NCBI RefSeq assembly: GCF_032854445.1
Contig: NC_088297.1
Location: forward strand, 5,517,991 to 5,581,990
Direction: 5' to 3'
Length of the DNA: 64,000 nt
Source of the DNA: Liolophura sinensis
Lineage: Eukaryota > Mollusca > Polyplacophora > Chitonida > Chitonidae
Positions 56,508-64,000 of this stretch are shown piece after piece; the first letter of the stretch is position 1, and each line of letters begins with the position of its first letter. Below the pieces are notes generated by a model that saw nothing but the letters and a program-made list of their open reading frames with translations, had not been told where the DNA came from and ran no database searches. The position numbers were made by a program, and so were the translations under genes.

Positions 56508-59500
56508 TCATAGCTTCGTGTCGCTAGAAAATTCGTTAAGATTTGCTTTATTGTCAGTAAGGTCTATATCTGTCTCTATGGTCGTCCGCGGCTCGCTGTA
56601 GTCTGACCGGCTGCTCCTTTCAGAGAGGTCCGAGAAGCGACGGCTGTCCATTTGTGACTCGGTCGAGGAGGCCTGGCGTTTGGCTTTGCCGTGTTTTCGA
56701 GTATGAATCATCACGGTCCCGCTATCGGTGGACCCCGCAGTGTTGCTGCGACGCCGAAGTTGCGCAGATTGAGAGCCGCTGTTGGCGATTGACACGCTTG
56801 ACGTGCGACGCACCGCTTTGGTGAGGATGTGGTTGGTGGTCTGCGACCTCACTACATCGGCTCGGTTTTTCTCCGGGTAGAAAAGAATGATGCGAACCTT
56901 GGGTACGATGAGGAAGAGGAGCTTCGGCAGCGCGGCGAAGGTTGCCGAAAAGCAGAACCACGCCGTTCGGGCTTTTCCGTGAGAGCCAAGATAAGCCGGA
57001 ATGGAGCCGATCCAAACCAGAATCATGACGAACATGGTGAAGCTGATGGAGCGAGCCTCATTGAACGCTTCCGGTAGTTTCCGAGCCTTGAACGCCAGGA
57101 AGGTGCAGATGATGGCGATGAGACAGGTGTAGGACATGGCGATGAGGTGGATGGTGAGCCATGGCGTCCCGCAGTCGACAATGACGCGACGCGGTTTGCT
57201 GTAATCGTAGGTCTCCTCAGGAGACATCAGGTAGGTGGACATGCCCACGATGCTACCTTCCACCAGCGTCATCGTGATTAAGAGGAGAACTTGCTTCTGT
57301 TCGGAGCGTCGTCGGTCGGAGTGGATCGCCGAGAGGCTGGACATCTTTGCCGTGAATACCATCAAGATCCGCCTGGTTTTCGCGAACATGACAGAGATGC
57401 AGACGGTGTAGACGAATCCGAAGATGTTCGGTTGGATTTTGCAGAGGACGTCGTTTGGTCTTCCGATGTAGAGGAATGGATTCAGGAAGCAGAACCCCAG
57501 AAAAACTAACAACAGGAAGGTCAGTTCTCTGTTCGACCCCTTCACGACCGGAGTCTCACGATATCGGATGAAGACCCCAAGACAGAAGACATCGGCGCCG
57601 AAGAGCAGAAGAGATATGACAGAGGCGGCGATGGCGAGGGTGTCCTCCCAGGTGAGGTACTCCAGGGGTAGTTCAACGCACGATGTATTGTTGGTGTTGT
57701 TCGTCCATCCCTTTCCAAATACGTCTTTACAACTCGAACAAACCTCTTGATTTGTGGAATTCGTAAAGGTGTCTGAAAAAATGAAAATATAACGAAATGT
57801 ATACAACGAAAAATGAATCTGCAATCCGAAAAATCCTGCATATTACATTGTCAAGTCTATCAAAATACTTAACGGAAAAGAAACTTCTTAAGATCTGATT
57901 ATTGCTTATTATAGGATACAAAAAAGGAATTGCAAAACTGAGATAATAGTTTTAAGGGAAACCGGAAACATTATGCCAAAAAACACGAGAAAGATACTTT
58001 TCGTTGTTAATATGACTAAGATGTACAGCATAGAGAGAAAAACCAGAGCAGCGACGACAGTGTGATAGCGAGCAAATGGTCACACGTAGCCGGTGAAATA
58101 CGGCCTCTTGTCAGTTTACCTGAATTAGGGTTTTATTCTAACTGTTCATGAAAATACTAGCACATTACACGCCCCCCTAGCACCATGGCTTCAGCAGAAT
58201 CATGTACAAAAATGCAGTGATGTTATACGTAATTTATTAGACGTCACTGGTCTAGAATTACTCAAAGTGCTGTGTTTTATCACATTTAACATACAATCAC
58301 ATTAAAACAAGACATATTTTATATATTTTGATAAGCATTCTATTTTATGCATATTTTCCGTCAACAGACATAAAGTTTAGGACATGACGTCAAGGGTGAA
58401 TTTACTGGAAACGCGGCACCAGCTTAAAGCCCCTCCCCCTCCCCCCCTCCCATTTCTGACACCCTCATAACTAGCATCGTTGAAAGCAACTTAATTTCCG
58501 AACTGACTCCTGGGTTTATGAAAACTGTAGTTTAAAGCCATTCTACGCCCCAAGAAGAAAACGGGGAAGCTTTTTTGTACTTCCCTGTGTCAGGACATCT
58601 GTATATTAGACGACGAAAAACCCAAGGTTTCATACATCCTTAGTTTAGTATCCTTAAGTCAGTGGTTTCTTGTTATCACTTAAATATATATGATTTGAAA
58701 ATTCTGTTCTTGAAACAATCGCACCCAATAGACAGGGTTATATGTAGATTAATATGGTACAATTGATATCACTGAGTTTAATCATATCGTTCTTGTGTTG
58801 AATCTTGAACACCATAGTTGGGGGCCTCCGTGGCTCAGTCGGTTAGCGCGCTAGCGCAGCGTAATGATCCAGGAGCGTCTCACCAATGCGGTCGTTGTGA
58901 GTTCAAGTCCAGCTCATGCTGGCTTCCTCTTCGGCCGTGCGTGGGAAGGTTTGCCAGCAACCTGCGGATGGTCGTGGGTTTTAACGGAGCTATGCCACCA
59001 TAATGCTGGTTACCGTCGTATAAGTGAAGTATTCCTGAGTACGGCGTAAAACTCTAATCATATAAATAAATTTCTGTTTCCTGTTTCTGTTTCTTTGTTT
59101 TGTGTACATGAATTTTAGGTACAAGCGTGTGTGTGTGTGGGTAAAGCTGTGTTCTGCATACCGCGTTGCAAATATAACGACACAGCGAATCACAGTGACG
59201 ATGAAGAAAAAAGACTGTTTAACAAACAGAATCTCTGGTCACACCCAGAAGGCGTAATATTTAAAAACGTTGCGATGCTGGCATCCAGGAAGAGAGCATA
59301 CCTTCATCGCAGAGGACACAGGCCCAGCAGCATTTAGAGGAACTGTAGAGAATGCGGTATCCTGGGGTACAGTCCTCACTACAGGCCGAGACGGGAGCTG
59401 ACCCATAGCCGTTATTCCACTCTTCAAAAGTAAGAGTCGTTTACTTAGTTCTTTGGTAAGATTTAGATAACGCCATGACTAAAATATTTATTAAATCGAT

Positions 59501-62500
59501 TTTTGCTTAACGCAGTACTCGAGAATTTGGCACTTACACAATGACAGGCAGTTTTAAGGTTGGAGGAAACCGGAATTCCCGGGGTAAACCACCCACCTTT
59601 GACACGTTAATGACTAACTTTTCCACGTATGGAATTTCCAGACATTGTGAGTTTTAGTTTTACATGTTGTCGATACAGTATTTGAATTATGGAGATCGAA
59701 TATTTTGAATATATCTCACCAATTTTGTGATCTGCGACAGTCAAAGTTCCGTTCCAGCTACCAACGTCAACGTACTTTAAACCATTCCCAGCCTTCTGGA
59801 CGTTGGTTATGACGTATTTGGCTGCAGAGACATCCCCGTTATGGTCAAATGAAACTGTTCCCTGGCAGCCTTGAAAACTCACATTGTGCAAGGACTGGGA
59901 GAGATCCCCGTGCACAATGTGTCTTTTCTCGCAGGAACCGGAATCGCAGAGCAGACTGTGAAGAGCATGCGCAATGGCGTACACCGCGTCGACGACGTTC
60001 GACACCTTCCCGTTCGTGAACAAGGTGTTGTTTATTACCGAAGATCTGTTCTCGAGCAATTCCCAACAGTCCAGTTGTCTGGCCTTGGCCTCGAAATGAC
60101 AGTGCAACTTTTCTTCCAGGTATGTCTTTAACCACGGATTGTTTCTTAAAAGATTCTCGCCTGAAATGTCTCTCAGATAATCAGAGTATCCCGGCACTGT
60201 TCCCCTGCTGGATATAATACCCAGCATTCCCTGCACAACTTCCGGTGGCTGTTCTAGAGTGGAAGCCGTGTCGGCCCAACTCTCGGAAGCTATAAAAGTT
60301 TTCCCCTTGAGTTTATATCGACTGATTTCCTGCAAGCAGAGAAATTGGAGAAATGTCTGCTTAAAACAGCTTTAAATACCTGCAGATGTGTTCCACTCAG
60401 TTAAAGAGCTGTAACTGAGCAGTTCTACAAGTCAGCTGTCGGTTAATCGGTTAAGTTTTTAACACCCTGTGATTTGATTTGGGCTCCCTAGCATCTTTTA
60501 ACATGAGCCATTGACTTAACGAAGGACCAGATTACAAAAGGACACGAAACCTTTCGCGGAATATCGTTGCAATGGGGCATTTGCGCTGGTTTTTATTTGA
60601 GAGAGCAATAAAACAAGGAATCACGGCAGAAAAGTTTGAAAAGTTGTGAATTCCTATAATTTTGGCCGGTTCCTTTTAACGGTGACCTGTGTACCAGAAA
60701 AATCGACCTCAACAATCGAGGCCTCGTATTCATCAAGTAACTTTAGTCATAAATTGCAGTGCTTAAAAATGTACACTCAAAAGAGTACTCGGTTAGTACA
60801 TTGCTTTGCAGTAAAGAATCAGTGTACAAATTTTAACCTTCCTAAAGCAAGCATTTCAATTTTTGCTGTGTTTGAATATTTGACTTAATGCATAAGCTGA
60901 TTGATAAATTCAGATCCAGATCAGAATGTGATAGATAAAATACATGTGATCCGACGTACAAACAGACAGACGGACAAAGACGGAGGTAGGCCAATAAAGC
61001 GGTGCGTTTCCTGACTCACCCCCAACAACGACGAGGCTTCGTGTTCTGGTAGGAACGCAAGCACCACTGAGGATTTTCTGCCTTCCTCCGATCGCTGGAG
61101 GCGGTCTACAAACCTCTTCAGGGCGCCTCTACTTCCGCCAGAAGGAAGAACATGGCGGACGGCTAGGCAGATTTTCTGCTGTTTGATTTCTTCCTGGAAC
61201 TCTTCGACACCTGCAGAGACGCGGAGCCAGGAAGACGCAAGAGTGAGGAATTAGGATTTGACACCACATTAGAAGTATTGTCGTGACGAGAAGCAAGAAA
61301 GGTTAGCATAACCAGTTAGTTTCAAGTTAATCGTGAAAGTTCTTCGTTAGAACCAGACTCATCGAGGCTAGAATAAATGGCATTTACTTTGCAACTCCAG
61401 CTTCCTACAAACACTACATATTACCCCTATGAAATTTACATGACGACGTGCTTATATAGATTTATTGAATGTATACTCAAAATACCGTCTAACAAAACTC
61501 ACCAGCGTCTCTATGAACTCCCTTAGCCCCCGTCCCTTCACCATACAAACACAAGCTTTCCCCATACATGTACCCACCATGCAATCACCCAACTCATTAT
61601 ACACTCACCAACTTCCCATACACTCACCCAACTCATCATACACTCACCCAACTCGCCCAACTCTCACCCAACTCACCATGCACTCACCCACTGCCCAATA
61701 CACTCATCCAACTCACCATGCACTCACCCAACTCCCCAAGCACTCACCCAACTCCCCCAAACACTCACCCAACTCCTCAAACACTCACACAACTCCCCAA
61801 ACACTCAAAAAACTTCCCAAACACCCACGCAACTCCCCAAACACTCACCTAACTCACCAAACACTCACCAACTCACCATGCACTCACCCAACTCCCCATA
61901 CACTCACCCAACTCCCCATACACTCAACCAACTCGCCAAACACTCTTCCAACTCACCATGCACTCACCCAACTTCCCAAACACACATCCAACTCACCATG
62001 CACTAACCCAACTCCCCAAACACTCACCAAACTCCCCAAACACTCAAACAACTTCCCAAACACTCACCCAATCCCCATACATTCACCAAACCCTCATACA
62101 CTCAACCAACTCACCTAACTCAATATGCACTCACCCCACGCCCCAAACACTCACCCAACTCGCACCCAACTCACCATACACTCACCAAACTCCCCAAACA
62201 CACACCCAACTCCCCAAACACTCACCCAACTCCCAAAACACTCACCCAATCCCCATACATTCACCAAACCCTCATACACTCAACCAACTCACCGAACTCA
62301 TCATATACTCACCAACTTCCCCATACACTCACCCAACTCCCCAAACACTCACCGAACCCCAGAAAACTCACCAAATTCGCACCACACTCACTACATACTA
62401 ACCCAACTCCCCGCTTACCCAACTCACTATGCACTCACCCAACTCACGTAATCCCCATATATTCACCCAATCCTCATACACGCACCAAACTCACCCTACT

Positions 62501-63400
62501 TATCCAACTCACCATATACACACCCATCTCCCAACTCACCATGCACCCACCCAACTCACCATTTACTTACCCAACTCACAATACACTCACCCAACTCACT
62601 ATATACTCATCCAACTCACCATGCACTCACCCAACTCACCATACACTCACCTAATCCCCATATATTCACCCAACTCATCATACACTCACCCCACTCATCA
62701 TGCACTCACCCAACTCACCATACACTCACCCAATTCACCATGCGCTCACCCATCTCACCATACACTCACCCAACTCCCCAAACACTCACACAACTCCCCC
62801 AAACACTCACCCAACTCATCATGCACTTACCCAATTCACCAAACACTCACCCAACTCCCCAAACACTTACCCAACTCCCCAAACACTTACCCAACTGACC
62901 ATACACTCACACAACTCCCCAAACACTCACAAAACTTCCCAAACAATCATCCAACTAACCATGCACTCACCCAACTCACCATACACTCACCAACTCCCCA
63001 AACACTCAACCAACTCCCCAAACACTTACCCAACTGACCATACACTCACACAACTCCCCAAACACTCAGACAACTTTCCAAACAATCATCCAACTAATCA
63101 TGCACTCACCCAACTCACCATACACTCACACAACTCACCATGCACTTACCCCAACTCACCAAACACCCACCCAACTCCCCAAACACTCACCCAACTCCTC
63201 AAACACTCACCCAACTCATCATACACTCACCAACTCCCCCATACACTCACCCAACTCAACAAACATTCACCAACTCCACCATACACTCACCCAACTCCCC
63301 ATACACGCTATCAGTTGCCAACGTTGACAAATATGTCCAGTTGAAATGGTGTACCAAATCCACAATGACCTTGACTTGAAGGTCATCCGAAGGTATAGTC
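56508..63400 (-). CDS. Metabotropic-glutamate-type class C GPCR, 5' end missing
   Basis: Five minus-strand exons join in phase: 63291-63400, 61020-61210, 59720-60329, 59302-59421 and 56508-57772, giving 764 residues of a receptor whose N-terminus lies beyond the window. The first three encode the Venus-flytrap ligand-binding domain (TIPSDDLQ, FNWTYLSTLAT, YGELGVEEF, SESWADT, NNPWLKTYL). The fourth is the cysteine-rich domain (CSEDCTPGY, KCCWACVLC). The last has seven membrane segments, PVVKGSNREL after TM1, FNEARSISFTMF before TM6, VPKVRIILFYPEKN after TM7, and a ~110-residue Ser/Arg-rich cytoplasmic tail. The flytrap resembles mGluRs; the TM6 region (IPAYLGSHGK) is closer to CaSR-like receptors. 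The pocket Asp of mGluRs (SDGWAD) is Glu here (SESWAD). Expected at the plasma membrane; ligand not certain. The intron after the first exon is filled by copies of its own 5' splice site. Confidence 0.93.
58010..58640 (+). repeat. Dispersed repeat, family R, copy 2 (in receptor intron)
   Basis: The left 220 bp match 5740-5960. The right part (AAAACTGTAGTTTAAAGCCA, CCCAAGAAGA, then TTTCATACATCCTTA) matches 63590-63880. These may be two halves of one ~600-bp element, or two elements side by side. Confidence 0.65.
58822..59069 (+). mobile_element. SINE family A, near full length, in receptor intron
   Basis: Head GGGGGCCTCCGTGGCTCAGT (clear A box) and TCGTTGTGAGTTCAAGTCCA; the core is shortened (GGGTTTTAACGGAGCTATGC) and the tail ends in a short AAATA run. 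Confidence 0.95.
59484..59595 (-). mobile_element. SINE family A, diverged 3' half
   Basis: CGCAGTACTCGAGAATTTGG, CACTTACACAATGAC and GGAGGAAACCGG with many changes. Confidence 0.7.
61560..63290 (-). repeat. ~20-bp minisatellite made of a receptor 5' splice site
   Basis: About 1.73 kb of a 20-21-bp unit, roughly 80 or more copies, filling most of the 2.08-kb intron between exons 63291-63400 and 61020-61210. In the receptor's sense direction a unit reads TATGGGGAGTTGG|GTGAGT or variants. The receptor exon itself ends TATGGGGAGTTGG|GTGAGT, so the unit is a copy of the exon's last bases plus the donor. Most units keep GGTGAGT. The plus strand is C-rich, giving long Thr-His-Pro reading frames that are artefacts. 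Confidence 0.96.
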
Positions 63401-63589
63401 CTGTGGTACACAAATAAATTCGTGATACAGACTATTCAACCACCCGGTAATAATTTTACTTCTGTTCATGGAGTATGATGGTTTAAAAGATGCATGGAAG
63501 GGTACAGCAAAACAAAGAGTATGCTTTTAAAGAAAATGATATGCTCTAAAAATTAGAAACAGAAATTCATGTTTGAGGCATATTTTATA
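63401..63589. other. Receptor intron, upstream part
   Basis: Contains the acceptor TGTACCACAG for the exon at 63291-63400. No further exon recognised before the window ends. Confidence 0.5.
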
Positions 63590-63880
63590 TTTCTGTTTTA
63601 TGCAGATTATCCTTCAATGCCAGGAAATATTCGGGTATGACGTCATCGATTAACATGCACGCTAAACCAGCTTAGCGCCAAGAATATCGGCTTTTTCCGG
63701 TTGTCGACAGCTTTCACTACTGACAGCAAGCTGCTGAAGTTCTGGACTGAGGCCTTTGAAAAACTCTAGTTTAGAGCCATTTTTACTCCCCAAGAAGACA
63801 GCTTTGAATCTTTCTTGTACTGTTATATCTTAGGCCACATCCTGTACTCCTATATTTAAGAAGTTTCATGCATCTTTAAT
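63590..63880 (+). repeat. Dispersed repeat, family R, copy 3
   Basis: Diverged match to 58330-58630: TATGACGTCATCG versus CATGACGTCAAGG, AAAACTCTAGTTTAGAGCCA, CCCCAAGAAGA, and TTTCATGCATC. Same orientation. Confidence 0.6.
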
Positions 63881-64000
63881 GTCTTTTTTTCAAGATGGTA
63901 TTAGTATACAAGCACCGCGGAGGTACGTGTTAGAGCTACATTTGAAGAAAGCCAAAATGACTCATACTCGTGTTTAATTTTTATTTTTCATTTTTTTTAA

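Noticed and set aside
56722-57509. Plus- and minus-strand frames overlapping the receptor's last exon
   Set aside because: Shadows of the seven-transmembrane coding frame; none has recognisable domains.
58822-58900. tRNA genes at SINE heads (also 27049, 38664, 49690, 51330)
   Set aside because: A- and B-box-like motifs are present, but the stems do not pair as a full cloverleaf and each is followed by SINE body sequence.
61465-63379. Several overlapping plus-strand open frames of 75-217 residues rich in Thr, His, Pro and Asn
   Set aside because: They are translations of the C-rich strand of the splice-site minisatellite, antisense to the receptor intron; periodic repeats in several overlapping frames give no evidence of a protein.

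Overview
The window is eukaryotic nuclear DNA from an intron-rich, repeat-rich invertebrate genome. Two tRNA-derived SINE families occur in it (about 25 copies of family A and three of family B). Their tails, ending in (AAATA)n or in a CACTCACTC run, resemble repeats I associate with molluscs. A mollusc, possibly a gastropod such as an abalone, is my best guess, by inference only.

Layout. 1-21 kb has no gene I can support. It holds a 51-bp minisatellite (1-1055), a TA microsatellite, several small tandem arrays, a 98-bp satellite (14.5-15.3 kb) and scattered SINEs. 21.1-22.9 kb is the last coding exon of an unrecognised poly-Q, Ser-rich, coiled-coil protein (+). 27321-33114 is a complete composite DNA transposon with ~78-bp terminal inverted repeats. 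It carries a PHD-SWIM-YqaJ nuclease gene (+) and a THAP-DDE transposase gene (-). It sits 12 bp upstream of the start codon of a three-exon dienelactone hydrolase gene (33127-37390, +). That host gene also contains a ~688-bp, nearly perfect inverted duplication that takes in half of its exon 2. 45079-53274 is a complete six-exon AIG1/ADTRP-family gene (-) with two alternative first exons. 56508-63400 holds the last five exons of a metabotropic-glutamate-type class C GPCR (-), 5' incomplete at the right edge.

Main observation. Two unrelated genes each carry a large intronic minisatellite whose repeat unit is a copy of that intron's own exon-intron junction. In the AIG1-like gene about 39 copies of a ~60-bp unit repeat the 3' splice site plus the first ~33 nt of exon 5. 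In the receptor about 1.73 kb of a ~20-bp unit repeats the last nucleotides of an exon plus its GTGAGT 5' splice site. A third array (1-1055) has the same design, with GTAAGT in most units, but its exon is only a candidate. The exon assignments are supported by matching intron phases and by family alignment recalled from memory; no database search was possible.
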